Positions 46,908 through 55,743 of a stretch of 64,000 bases of DNA are shown here, piece after piece. Source of the DNA: Elusimicrobiota bacterium (lineage in GTDB: Bacteria > Elusimicrobiota > Elusimicrobia > Elusimicrobiales > UBA9959); NCBI GenBank assembly GCA_026388155.1, contig JAPLKI010000016.1, forward strand, positions 1 to 64,000. Reading direction: 5' to 3'. The position numbers were made by a program, and so were the translations under genes. Numbering within the stretch: position 1 is the first letter of the stretch; every line of letters starts with the position of its first letter. The notes under the pieces are model-generated. The model was given only the letters and a program-made list of their open reading frames with translations, ran no database searches and was not told where the DNA came from.

Positions 46908-49085
46908 ATGACTAAAAGAGACGCCCTGCTTGAAATCCTTATTGAAAATATTCCGGCCCGGTTCGTGACTTCCGCAGAGGAACAGATGAGAAAATACGCT
47001 GCCGAGCTGATGGCCGAAGCCGGCCTGCCCTGCGACGGCATTGAGGCCTTCGGCACTTATAAGCGCCTGACGCTTTACATCACGGGAGTGCCCTCGCAGA
47101 CCGGGGAAAAAATACACAAGGCCTACGGCCCGGCCGCCCGCCTGCTTAAAGACGAAAAAGGCGATTTTACCCCGCAGGCCGCCGGTTTCGCGCGCTCGCG
47201 CGGCACCACCCCCGATAAGCTTGCCGTTGAAACCGTGCCGAACAAGGGCGAGGTGCTGGTTTTTGAGGAGAAAATTCCGGGCCGCTCCGCCGGGAAAGCG
47301 CTTTCCGGAATATTTCCGAAAATTATTTCCAAACTTCAGTTCCCGAAAAACATGGTTTGGGAAGCCGAACGCTTTCGTTTCGCCCGTCCGATACGCGGCC
47401 TGCTCGCTCTTTACGGAGACAGACCAGTGGCTTTTAAGATCGCCGGCGTGAAGTCGGGCCGCCTTAGCGTGGGCTTAAGCGCAAAGGGGTCGCGCCGTCT
47501 TAGCGTGCTCTCAGCCGAAAAATATTTCAAACTGCTTGAAAACGCCAATGTTATAGTTAAGGATGAGGTGCGCCTTAAGACGCTGCGCGCCGAGCTGGAG
47601 CGGGTTTCTCAAAGGATGAAGCTTGAGGTGGATGTGGACGAGGAACTGCTTCACGAGAATCTCTATCTGATCGAATACCCTGTGTGCGTGGTGGGCGAAT
47701 ACTCGCAGGATTTTCTGAAACTGCCCGCTGAGCTGGTGCACCTGGTGATGAAAAAACAGCTTAAATTTTTTACAGTCTCGGGCTTAAAAGGGCGGGCTTG
47801 CCCCGCCCTTTTGGAGCAATCTGCCGGTCCGGGAGATACGGGTGCGGCGGCAGGCCACGCTTCCTGGCCCAAAAGGGCGGGGCTTGAGCCGCATTTTGTC
47901 GGTATACGCGACGGTGTGTCAAAGGGGCAGCACAATGTTGAAGCCGGGTTTAAAAATGTGCTTGAGGCGCGGTTCCGGGACGCCGTGTTCTTCTTCTCGC
48001 GCGACCTGGCCGTGCCGCTGGAAAGTTTCAATGAGAAACTGAAAAGCGTTACTTTCCAGAAAAAACTCGGCTCGATGCATGACAAAACGGAGCGGGTTAA
48101 AAAACTCGCCGTATGGCTTTGCGATAATTGCGGTTTCCCTGTTAATAAGGAAGAGGCCATAAAAGCTTCGGGCTATGTTTACATCGATCTCGTGAGCGAC
48201 GTGGTCAGGGAATTTACCGAGCTGCAGGGCGCCATGGGCTATTACTACGCAAAAAACTCGGGTCTTAGCGAAACCGCTTCCCGCGCCGTGGGCGAATTTT
48301 ACTGGCCGCTTTCAGCCAAATCCCCCCTCCCGTCGTCGGCCGAGGGCGCGCTGGTGTCCATGGCCGGAAAGCTGGACACCCTTGCAGCCGACTTCGCGCT
48401 TGAAATGATCCCCACGGGCAGCGAAGACCCGCACGCCCTTAAGAGACTCGCCCATGGCATAGCCCGGATCGCGCTTGAAAAAGGCTTTAAGATCAACCTC
48501 GCCGCCGCTTTCGAACGGGCTTTGGAATATTTACCGATGCCGCCCGCTTCGTTCGACGCCGCCGCGTTAAAGGCGAAACTGCTTGATTTTACCTGGCAGA
48601 GAGCCCAAAGCATTTTTGAGGAGGAGGATTTTAAGTTCGACGAAGTTAAAGCCGTAAGGGAATTTTTCATGAGGGCTGGGGATTTGCCCGATTGCCGCGC
48701 CCGCCTGAAAGATATAAACGCCTTCCGCTCAAATTCCGACTTTGCCGCCGTAGCCATGGCTTTCAAGCGGGCAAAAAACATTCTGCGGCAGAGCAAAACC
48801 GCTCTTACCGGTTCTCCCGACGAGGGAGCGTTTGAAAAAGAAGAGGAAAAGATCCTTTACCGGGATATCGCGGGCATTTCCGCCAGACTTAAAGAGCATC
48901 TGGCTGACCGGAATTACTCGAAAAGCCTGATGGAACTGCTCTCCATCAAAGGCAGCCTGGACAGTTTTTTTGAAAAAGTTATGGTAATGGCCGAGGACCC
49001 GAAGATCCGCGATAACCGCCTGAACCTGATAAAATCCCTTGTTTCGCTTTTTGAGGATGTGGCCGATCTGTCGCAGCTGCAATGA
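46908..49085 (+). CDS. glyS: GlyS, glycyl-tRNA synthetase beta chain, with in-frame repeat insertion
   Basis: 725 aa, longer than the usual 690-700. Beta-chain marks: NMVWEAERFRFARPIRGLLA, VVGEYSQDFLKLPAELVHLV, FVGIRDGVSKGQHNVEAGFK, EARFRDAVFFFSRDL, HDKTERVKKLAVWLCDN and ELQGAMGYYYAKNSG. Between FFTVSGLKG and LEPHFVG, where other beta chains have about nine residues, lie about 30 extra residues. They are encoded by a palindromic element at 47786-47886 that keeps the frame and contains no stop. Confidence 0.93.
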   Translation: MTKRDALLEILIENIPARFVTSAEEQMRKYAAELMAEAGLPCDGIEAFGTYKRLTLYITGVPSQTGEKIHKAYGPAARLLKDEKGDFTPQAAGFARSRGTTPDKLAVETVPNKGEVLVFEEKIPGRSAGKALSGIFPKIISKLQFPKNMVWEAERFRFARPIRGLLALYGDRPVAFKIAGVKSGRLSVGLSAKGSRRLSVLSAEKYFKLLENANVIVKDEVRLKTLRAELERVSQRMKLEVDVDEELLHENLYLIEYPVCVVGEYSQDFLKLPAELVHLVMKKQLKFFTVSGLKGRACPALLEQSAGPGDTGAAAGHASWPKRAGLEPHFVGIRDGVSKGQHNVEAGFKNVLEARFRDAVFFFSRDLAVPLESFNEKLKSVTFQKKLGSMHDKTERVKKLAVWLCDNCGFPVNKEEAIKASGYVYIDLVSDVVREFTELQGAMGYYYAKNSGLSETASRAVGEFYWPLSAKSPLPSSAEGALVSMAGKLDTLAADFALEMIPTGSEDPHALKRLAHGIARIALEKGFKINLAAAFERALEYLPMPPASFDAAALKAKLLDFTWQRAQSIFEEEDFKFDEVKAVREFFMRAGDLPDCRARLKDINAFRSNSDFAAVAMAFKRAKNILRQSKTALTGSPDEGAFEKEEEKILYRDIAGISARLKEHLADRNYSKSLMELLSIKGSLDSFFEKVMVMAEDPKIRDNRLNLIKSLVSLFEDVADLSQLQ
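47786..47886. repeat. palindromic element translated within glyS
   Basis: Hairpin AAAAGGGCGGG/CCCGCCCTTTT at 47786-47796/47802-47812. Then inverted ends CCCCGCCCTTTTGG 47801-47814 and CCAAAAGGGCGGGG 47869-47882, perfect over 14 bases. AAAAGGGCGGG(G)CTTG is directly repeated at both boundaries. Ends match the intergenic element at 32225-32307. Confidence 0.7.
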
Positions 49086-49167
49086 CGGAAGATATTGTGC
49101 GGATAAAATAAAGGCCTATTTTGCGGCGCAAAGCCTTCTTCCGGCGAAAAGTAAAACAGACGGCGGC

Positions 49168-49869
49168 TCAGCGGTATGTAAGACTGAACCCGCCGAAATC
49201 CGCTTCGCTCGGGCTTTTTGTCTGATCGCCGTCGCTCATGATCCCGAAACCGTCAATATCGGGAACGTCAGCCTTGGCGTTTCCGCCCGCTAAATATTTA
49301 CGGAATTCGAAGGCCGGATCCAGCTCCATAGTGTGCCAATCCCCGGTCCCCTGCCCGCTTTCTACGATGATGGTCTTCTGGGCGTGAAAGATGCCGTGCT
49401 TGTAATCGCACACCTTCCCCGGGATGCCTGCCGCGCTCCACACGTACTTGAGTGAGTACGAGTATGCTCCCCGCCTCCAAACCAGATATACCACTGCCGC
49501 CGAATCGGTCCTGCCGGCGGCGCATTCGTCGCCGCCGTTGGGCAGCGTCACAGCCCGCCACTTCCAGCGTATCTTCGACACCTTTCCGCGCAGGTTCTTC
49601 GGGATGGAGTAGTAGAGCACGGCGGTCTTTAAAGGCCACTTGTAGGCGCTGTGGATGTAAGCGCCATCCGGGTTGTTAATTACCTTGTAGTAGTTGACGG
49701 GACCGGAATTCCGCTTGAACACCTTTAACTTGGAAACATTTATTGAAATCTCCCGCGACCCTGGCGCCGGCGCGTTCACGGAAGCTTGGGCGCATACGCA
49801 CAGGCATATGGCCGACAGCCGGAGAGGGAGCCATCGCCGCCGTATGAAATTGAATTTTTTGCGCGGCAT
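49168..49869 (-). CDS. DUF3047 secreted protein
   Basis: 233 aa with an N-terminal signal (RLSAICLCVCAQASVNA). Matches DUF3047: SAYKWPLKTAVLYYSIPKNL, IRWKWRAVTLPNGGDE, AAVVYLVWRRG, LKYVWSAAGIPG, KTIIVESGQGTGDWHTMELD and DGFGIMSDGDQTKSPSEADF. These are all-beta secreted proteins of unknown role, possibly carbohydrate-binding. Follows the flippase-like gene on the same strand. Confidence 0.8.
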   Translation of the reverse strand: MPRKKFNFIRRRWLPLRLSAICLCVCAQASVNAPAPGSREISINVSKLKVFKRNSGPVNYYKVINNPDGAYIHSAYKWPLKTAVLYYSIPKNLRGKVSKIRWKWRAVTLPNGGDECAAGRTDSAAVVYLVWRRGAYSYSLKYVWSAAGIPGKVCDYKHGIFHAQKTIIVESGQGTGDWHTMELDPAFEFRKYLAGGNAKADVPDIDGFGIMSDGDQTKSPSEADFGGFSLTYR

Positions 49870-49894
49870 AAAATTGGCTGAACTGCGGTTCCGC

Positions 49895-50866
49895 TCACTT
49901 GCTGTCTGAAAATTTCAACCATATCTCACTAAGGGACTGTTCCATCTGGTAAAGAAAAAATAAGCCTGCAGCCGTTATTATCAGATAACTCAAAATATGT
50001 GAGGCTGCGGCATATGCTAAAGCCGTTTCTTTGCTTATTCCCCAGGCCGCGAGTACCGCGCTGACCGCCAGTTCAAAGCTGCCGAAATAACCGGGCATAC
50101 CGGGTGCGGATGACGCGGCCGCTCCGGTAAAGGAAAGCAGGACGCTTTTTGAAACGGTAACCGTTTTTTCTATCTCAAAAGCCCGCGCCAGCCAGTAATA
50201 GTTCAGCGCGTTCATAAACCACTGCAGCAGGGCCAGTGAAAATATGGCGGCCGCGGAGGCCGGCGATTTCAGGGCCTTCAGACCGAGGGTCAGGCTGTTC
50301 AGCGTTTTCTCAAGGCCGGGAAATCTTTTAAGGGAAGCGGAAAACCGGCCATGACCGGTATTCGTGGAAAACAACACGGCGGCCGCCGCAAGTACCGCTA
50401 TGGCCAGCGCCCAAAAAAGACCGTGCCCCGGGATAATTACCATTACGCCGCTTATTTCGGCCGCCGCGGCCGACAGAACGAAAAGCGCCGCCAGGTCCAG
50501 CGCCTTCTCGGCGAGTATTGTGGAAAAAACCGTGAATATGTTCGTGCGAAAAAACTCCGCGCCGAAAGCGCCGCGCGATATGTCCCCCAGCCGCAGGGGC
50601 AGCACATTATTGAGCGCAAGGCCCGCGGCTTCAAGACGCAAGGCGTCCCAGGGCCGCGCCGGACCGGACGGGGCAAGCAGAAGGCTCCACTTAACCCCCC
50701 GGATTATCAGCTCGGAAAGAACGGTAAAAAGGACCAGTATCAGCGGCAGCGGCCTGACACCGCGCATTATGACAGCCAGCGAGTAAAAATCCACCCGCCT
50801 GCAGGCCAGCCAGAGCAGGACCGCGCTTATCGCGAGTCCCGCGATTATGCAGAGTTTTTTCTTCAT
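49895..50866 (-). CDS. AglD/MprF-type flippase-like membrane protein
   Basis: 323 aa, about eight membrane segments: lysylphosphatidylglycerol synthase transmembrane-region family. Marks: RGVKWSLLLAPSGPARPWDA, NNVLPLRLGDISRGAFGA, STILAEKALDLAALFVLS and APGMPGYFGSFELAVSAVLA. The family flips or moves lipid-linked molecules and is typical near glycolipid and polyol-lipid genes. Lies beside pgpA, ino1 and the CDP-alcohol transferase, consistent with a lipid role. Confidence 0.82.
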   Translation of the reverse strand: MKKKLCIIAGLAISAVLLWLACRRVDFYSLAVIMRGVRPLPLILVLFTVLSELIIRGVKWSLLLAPSGPARPWDALRLEAAGLALNNVLPLRLGDISRGAFGAEFFRTNIFTVFSTILAEKALDLAALFVLSAAAAEISGVMVIIPGHGLFWALAIAVLAAAAVLFSTNTGHGRFSASLKRFPGLEKTLNSLTLGLKALKSPASAAAIFSLALLQWFMNALNYYWLARAFEIEKTVTVSKSVLLSFTGAAASSAPGMPGYFGSFELAVSAVLAAWGISKETALAYAAASHILSYLIITAAGLFFLYQMEQSLSEIWLKFSDSK

Positions 50867-50893
50867 CGCCTTTTATACAGCCGGTATATCTGT

Positions 50894-50899
50894 TACAAT
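50894..50899 (+). promoter_or_regulatory. TACAAT box just upstream of pgpA
   Basis: -10-like hexamer nine bases before ATG 50909, no ribosome site: third example of a probable leaderless plus-strand gene. Confidence 0.35.
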
Positions 50900-50908
50900 T
50901 TAACCCTC

Positions 50909-51409
50909 ATGAAGATCTGGTCAAAGTTCGCTGAATTGTTCGCCACCGACTTTTATCTCGGCTTCCTTCCGGCTAAAATAACCGGCCGGTCCCGGGGCAG
51001 CGGCGGCGGCACGCTGGGCACTCTGCTCGGCCTGCTGTTAATCCCCCTGCTGCCGGAAGGCAGGACCGCCTACGCGGTTTTCCTGCTGGCCGCCGCGGCC
51101 TTCGCCGTGCTGGTGTCGCATAAGTTCTGCGCGGACTCCGGCGTGGAGGACGACCAGAGGGTTATAATAGACGAGACCATCGGCTACTGGGCGGCTATCG
51201 CCTGGCTGCCGCGCGGGTTCTTTACGCTGGTCTGCGCTTTCGCGCTTTTCAGGGCCTTCGACGGCCTGAAGCCCTGGCCCATACGCCAGGCGGATGAATC
51301 CGTGGGCGGCGGTTTCGGCGTGGTTCTCGATGACGTACTCGCCGGGATAGCGGCCAACCTGGTCATGCGCGGCCTGATGTTGTTCCTGCCCCTGAGATGG
51401 ATCTCCTGA
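50909..51409 (+). CDS. pgpA: PgpA, phosphatidylglycerophosphatase A
   Basis: 166 aa from ATG 50909; the open frame further upstream is antisense to the flippase gene. PgpA pattern: ATDFYLGFLPAKITGRSRGS, GGGTLGTLLGLLLIPLLPEG, DDQRVIIDETIGYWAAI (metal site), FALFRAFDGLKPWPIRQADE and GGFGVVLDDVLAGIAANLV. Dephosphorylates phosphatidylglycerophosphate in the inner membrane. Convergent with ino1. Confidence 0.93.
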   Translation: MKIWSKFAELFATDFYLGFLPAKITGRSRGSGGGTLGTLLGLLLIPLLPEGRTAYAVFLLAAAAFAVLVSHKFCADSGVEDDQRVIIDETIGYWAAIAWLPRGFFTLVCAFALFRAFDGLKPWPIRQADESVGGGFGVVLDDVLAGIAANLVMRGLMLFLPLRWIS

Positions 51410-51434
51410 AATTTTGCGACCCGTGCGGTCGCTT

Positions 51435-52748
51435 TTATTTGTAATATTCCACTCCCAGGTGGGTTATAAGCGTCTCGCCCATCAGGTGGCGCAGGTTGTT
51501 CTCGAACTTTTCCAACTGCACGAACAGGTCGTTCTCCGGATATACTTCCTTCGCGTGCATCGGGCTCTTGAAGTAGAAAGACAGCCACTCCTGTATGCCG
51601 CCGAGGCCCGCGCGTTTGGCCAGATCCATGAACAGTATTAGGTCCAGAGCCAGCGGCGCGGCCAGTATGGAGTCGCGGCAGAGAAAGTCTATCTTGAGCT
51701 GCATGGGGTAGCCCAGCCAGCCGAAAATGTCTATGTTGTCCCAGCCTTCCTTGTTGTCTCCGCGCGGCGGATAGTAATTGATAGTCACCTTGTGATACAG
51801 GTTCTTGTACAGCTCCGGATATACGCCGGGTGTCAGTATGCTCTCAAGTACCGACAATTTGCTCACCTCTTTCGTTTTGAAAGACTCCGGGTCGTCCAGC
51901 ACCTCGCCGTCCCTGTTGCCAAGGATATTGGTGGAGAACCAGCCGTTTATGCCGAGGGCTCTCGCCTTCAGGCCGGGAGCTATTATGGTTTTCATCAGCG
52001 TCTGTCCGGTCTTGTAGTCGCTGCCGGCCACCGGCACTTTGTTGGCGCGGGCCAGTTCCACCAGCGCCGGTATGTTGCAGCTGAGGTTGGGCGCGCCGTT
52101 TATGAAAGGGACGCCGCATTTGATGGCCGCGTAGGCGTAAAGCGTGGAAGGCGAGATGGCCGGATGGTTGGCCTTCATTGCCCGTTCGAACTTGGCCGGC
52201 GTTGAGTGCACATCGTTCGGCGGGATGTAGGTTTCGGTGGAGGCGCACCAGATCATTACCGCTCGGTCCAGCGAGTTCTTTTTCTTGAACTCCTTTATAT
52301 CGTCCATAAGCTGCCGGGCCAGTTCAAATTTGTTATTTGCTTTCTTCACGTTGGGGCCGGTCAGGTTCTTGACGTATTTGCGGTCGAAGGCGGCCTTCAT
52401 CGGACGTATGGCCGAAAGTTTGTCTTTCAAAGTTTCTATCTGCGGGCGCTCCAGCACTTCGGCTTTCAGCGCCGACTCGTAAAGATTCTCGTCGAAAATG
52501 TCCCAGCCGCCGAACACCAGGCTGTCCAGGTCCGCGAGCGGGACAAAATCCTTTATCAGCGGGTTTTTCTTTTCGGTGCGCTTGCCCAGGCGTATTCTGC
52601 CCATCTGTGTAAGCGAGCCTATGGGCCGGCCCTGACCGGATTTAACCGCCTCTATGCCGCCTATCAGCGTGGTGGAGATAGCTCCGCATACGCCGGGTAT
52701 CAGCACCCCCAGTTTTCCTCCGACCGGCGCGATCTTTGTTTTTTTCAT
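51435..52748 (-). CDS. ino1: Ino1, inositol-3-phosphate synthase
   Basis: 437 aa. Converts glucose-6-phosphate to inositol-3-phosphate with NAD. Motifs: GVLIPGVCGAISTTLIGGIE (NAD site), SLTQMGRIRLGKR, LVFGGWDIFDENLYE, VPVAGSDYKTGQTLMKTIIA, GINGWFSTNILGNRDGEVLD, INYYPPRGDNKEGWDNIDIF and DFLCRDSILAAPLALDL. ATG 52748 follows AAGGAG. Downstream of the CDP-alcohol transferase by 27 bp, so the pair suggests phosphatidylinositol-phosphate synthesis. Confidence 0.95.
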   Translation of the reverse strand: MKKTKIAPVGGKLGVLIPGVCGAISTTLIGGIEAVKSGQGRPIGSLTQMGRIRLGKRTEKKNPLIKDFVPLADLDSLVFGGWDIFDENLYESALKAEVLERPQIETLKDKLSAIRPMKAAFDRKYVKNLTGPNVKKANNKFELARQLMDDIKEFKKKNSLDRAVMIWCASTETYIPPNDVHSTPAKFERAMKANHPAISPSTLYAYAAIKCGVPFINGAPNLSCNIPALVELARANKVPVAGSDYKTGQTLMKTIIAPGLKARALGINGWFSTNILGNRDGEVLDDPESFKTKEVSKLSVLESILTPGVYPELYKNLYHKVTINYYPPRGDNKEGWDNIDIFGWLGYPMQLKIDFLCRDSILAAPLALDLILFMDLAKRAGLGGIQEWLSFYFKSPMHAKEVYPENDLFVQLEKFENNLRHLMGETLITHLGVEYYK

Positions 52749-52775
52749 TTTACTTTTCTCCTTGTTCGTCCGAAA

Positions 52776-53381
52776 TTATTTTACGCCGGCGTCAGATTTT
52801 TGTCCGGCGGAGAGCGTTTTACGCGTATAAAGCACGCGCTGCAGTACGGTGTAGTGCGCGAGCAGCAGCACTATTATCACTCCTATGCGTGAATCTCCGA
52901 TCAGCGTGAAAAAGGCCAGCGTCACCAGACGCACCAGCCTGTCGCCCACACCCACCGCGCAGGAGTCTATTTCCTTCTCCGCCCGGGCGCGCGCGTACGA
53001 AACGGCCGCCGCGCCTATAAGGGCTGCGGCCGTGACGCCTGCCATCAGCGAATCTCCGGTTTTGGCGTAATGGTAGACCAGCGCGGCGAAAACCATACCC
53101 TCGGTGTAGCGGTCCACCACGGAATCAAAGAAGCCGCCAAACTTGCTCACCTGTCCCGCGTATTTGGCCAGTAAGCCATCCAGTACGTCGAACAGCCAGG
53201 TGAAGATAAGCACCAGCATTCCGGTCCGCAGTCTGCCAGCGGCGATAAAGCAGGCCCCGGCGCACGAGAGGAGACCTCCCAGCAGCGTAATATGGTTGGG
53301 ACGCACTCCGGCCTTGTTCAATACGACTACCAGCGGCCGCGCGGCGCCGGCCATAAACGGATCAGTTTTTTCTCTTATCAT
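52776..53381 (-). CDS. CDP-alcohol phosphatidyltransferase
   Basis: 201 aa, about six membrane segments. Catalytic motif WLFDVLDGLLAKYAG with SKFGGFFDSVVDRYTEG, matching DxxDGxxAR...G...D...D except that Lys replaces the usual Arg. Enzymes of this family join an alcohol phosphate to CDP-diacylglycerol. Being next to ino1, it is most likely a phosphatidylinositol-phosphate synthase (inference). The start overlaps the RND gene end by 20 bp. Confidence 0.85.
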   Translation of the reverse strand: MIREKTDPFMAGAARPLVVVLNKAGVRPNHITLLGGLLSCAGACFIAAGRLRTGMLVLIFTWLFDVLDGLLAKYAGQVSKFGGFFDSVVDRYTEGMVFAALVYHYAKTGDSLMAGVTAAALIGAAAVSYARARAEKEIDSCAVGVGDRLVRLVTLAFFTLIGDSRIGVIIVLLLAHYTVLQRVLYTRKTLSAGQKSDAGVK

Positions 53382-55743
53382 TTTTATGTTTATCCAATTT
53401 TTCCAGCAAAATTATCATCGAGGTCTGAAGCAGCATGGCCGCGAAAAAGACGCAGGAAATGCCTATGGCCGCCATTACGGCTATGCTGCGCAGGCCGTAG
53501 TGGCTTGCGAACAGCATGGAGCCGAAGCCGATGAAAGTGGTGGTGGCGGACATGAAGACCGCCGGCCCAGTATGCGACATCACGAAGTGTATGGAGCCGG
53601 GGCCTTCCTCCGCGTAGCGGCTGTGCACGTATTCGCCGTAGTCGTCGCCCATGCCGAATATCAGCGGCAGCATCAGCACGTTGAAAAAATTGAACTTTAT
53701 GTGGAATATGGCGAGTATCCCGAATATCCACACAAAGCCGAGCGAGAGAGGCAGCAGCACCAGCGTGACGTTCCTTACATTGCGGTAAGCCAGTATGACC
53801 GGGATGGCCGTAAGCAGGAACGCCAGCGGCAGTATAATACGCCCGTCACGCACCACCATGTTGATTATGTCGGAGAAGATTATGGACTCGCTGCAGGGAT
53901 GCGCGGTCCTGCCGGGTATGCGCAGGTCCCGTATCTCGTCGGAGGACTTCTTCACCAGCGCCGCATCGCTCAGGTTTATCTTCGGGAATATGAACACGGC
54001 GGAGCGGTCCGGGCTCGAGCCGCAGAACATGCGCAGTATCTCCGGGGGCAGTTCGCCCTGACGTATCTCTTTCACTTCCAGCAGCTTCTTTACGTCTTTT
54101 ATCTTCTTCTTCTGCGCGCCTTTCACGACGTTGACCGCGGTGTCGTCCAGCAGGGCGCGTATCTCCCTGAGGACTTTCAGCTTCTTGTCCTGGTCCTTCG
54201 GAAGGAAGGAAAGCAGTGACGCGTGGCTGTCTATCGTGGTGTCCGGGTTCTTTTCCTTCTGCTCCAGCACTTTCGAGACGGCCCGCGCCTCGGCCAGGCT
54301 GTTGACCATAACAAGGTCCGGGGTAAGCGAGGTGCCTATTATCCCGTTTATGCGCTCGTCCAGGATGAACGACGGGATGTTGGAGCCCTGTATCTTGCTG
54401 AAGTTGTACTCGAACTTCATATCCTTCATTCTGTAGACGGAATAGGCGGTAAAGAACACGGTGAAGATCAGCACCGGTATGTAGAAATACTTGTTGATGT
54501 GCGAAGCCTTCAGCCGGGTTATCTCGCTGTAGCGGGCGGGCTTTAGCTTCTCCAGCAGCAGTATCAGCGCAGGGAACAGCGTGAAGAACACGAACATGTT
54601 CAGGAATACGCCTATGCCCGCTATGAAGCCGAACTGCGAGAAGCCCTTGAACTGGGCCAGCAGCAGGCTGAGGAATACCAGGCCTGTGGTGAGGCCGCTG
54701 AGAACTATCGGTTGCCAGGTGTTGCCTATCGCCTCGATGACGGCTTCCCGCGAAGCCCGCCCTTTCAGCATCTCCTCGGTATAGCGGCTGTAAAGGACTA
54801 TGCCGTAATCGGCGGAGATGCCCATGAGTATGGAGACGAGGAAAGCGCTTATGATGTTGACATAGCCGATCACCAGGTAGGTCACGCCAAAGGTGATAAA
54901 CAGGCCCGACGCCATCGGCAGGACTATCAGCAGCAGCGGCCTTTTCTGCTTGAAATAGAGGACCAGCAGCACGAGAACCAGCAGCGTGGCGCCGATGCCG
55001 GTGTATGTAAGGTCGCGTATAAGCTGGTTATTAAGGTCTACCTGTTTTTTGTATCTGCCGGTGAGGGAGACCTTTATGGACGGGTGGTATCCGGCGGGGT
55101 TCACTTTGTCCACAAGGCCCTGTACTTCGCCCACCAGCTTGCGCGAGAAGGCCAGGTTCGCGGCCAGGCCGTTGGGCTTTACCAGCAGCACCAGCTCGCG
55201 TCCGTCCTTGCTGACGTAGTAATCCCTGAAAACGTCTTCCCCCTCGTATTTCTTCTCTATGTCGGACAGGTCCAGCTTGTAGTCGCTGTCCATCAGGTCT
55301 ATGAAAAGAGGGTTGGCCTTCTGCTTTTCGAAGTCTATCTTCTTCTCTATCCTGGTCCGCACCGTCTGCAGATCGTCCAGATCCATGTAGAGCAGGCGGC
55401 GGTCATCGAAGTACTGTTTTGGCTGGCGCCAGTTGACGTATTTTACTTCCGGCAGTTTTTCTATCTCGCGGACCAGGTCGGCGGAGAATTGTTTGGACTT
55501 CTCGAGGTTGTCGGACTCCACATCCAGCACCAGGTAGCCGGTGCCGCCGAATTCTTTGGTTATGTCGTCCAGCGCCTGCACGCTGGCGAAAGAGCGGGGC
55601 AGCAGGTCCTCGAAGCTGGACTCGAACCTGAGGTTGGAGGAGAAATAGGCCGCGGCCGCCGTTATCACGGCGTAGACCGCTATGACCAGAAGATAGCGCC
55701 GGGCCAGGAATTTAAGCGCCTTGTTCACTAAATCGTGCATCAT
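53362..55743 (-). CDS. RND-superfamily (MMPL/HpnN-like) lipid exporter
   Basis: 793 aa with the two-fold RND layout: one membrane segment, a large periplasmic domain, five segments, repeated. Marks: SSFEDLLPRSFASVQALDDI, MGISADYGIVLYSRYTEEML, IVLSGLTTGLVFLSLLLAQF, then GMGDDYGEYVHSRYAEE and MSATTTFIGFGSMLF. It is of the short MMPL/hopanoid-type (HpnN) rather than AcrB class. Starts TAATG-coupled to tolC and overlaps the transferase gene, so it is in one operon with lipid synthesis. Confidence 0.88.
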   Translation of the reverse strand: MMHDLVNKALKFLARRYLLVIAVYAVITAAAAYFSSNLRFESSFEDLLPRSFASVQALDDITKEFGGTGYLVLDVESDNLEKSKQFSADLVREIEKLPEVKYVNWRQPKQYFDDRRLLYMDLDDLQTVRTRIEKKIDFEKQKANPLFIDLMDSDYKLDLSDIEKKYEGEDVFRDYYVSKDGRELVLLVKPNGLAANLAFSRKLVGEVQGLVDKVNPAGYHPSIKVSLTGRYKKQVDLNNQLIRDLTYTGIGATLLVLVLLVLYFKQKRPLLLIVLPMASGLFITFGVTYLVIGYVNIISAFLVSILMGISADYGIVLYSRYTEEMLKGRASREAVIEAIGNTWQPIVLSGLTTGLVFLSLLLAQFKGFSQFGFIAGIGVFLNMFVFFTLFPALILLLEKLKPARYSEITRLKASHINKYFYIPVLIFTVFFTAYSVYRMKDMKFEYNFSKIQGSNIPSFILDERINGIIGTSLTPDLVMVNSLAEARAVSKVLEQKEKNPDTTIDSHASLLSFLPKDQDKKLKVLREIRALLDDTAVNVVKGAQKKKIKDVKKLLEVKEIRQGELPPEILRMFCGSSPDRSAVFIFPKINLSDAALVKKSSDEIRDLRIPGRTAHPCSESIIFSDIINMVVRDGRIILPLAFLLTAIPVILAYRNVRNVTLVLLPLSLGFVWIFGILAIFHIKFNFFNVLMLPLIFGMGDDYGEYVHSRYAEEGPGSIHFVMSHTGPAVFMSATTTFIGFGSMLFASHYGLRSIAVMAAIGISCVFFAAMLLQTSMIILLEKLDKHKNDKRKN

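Noticed and set aside
50351-50908. Long N-terminal extension of PgpA
   Set aside because: It lies antisense to the flippase gene and is not PgpA-like; the family starts at ATG 50909.
54712-55731. 339-codon plus-strand frame opposite the RND gene
   Set aside because: Antisense of an exporter with full RND motifs; no family pattern on the plus strand.
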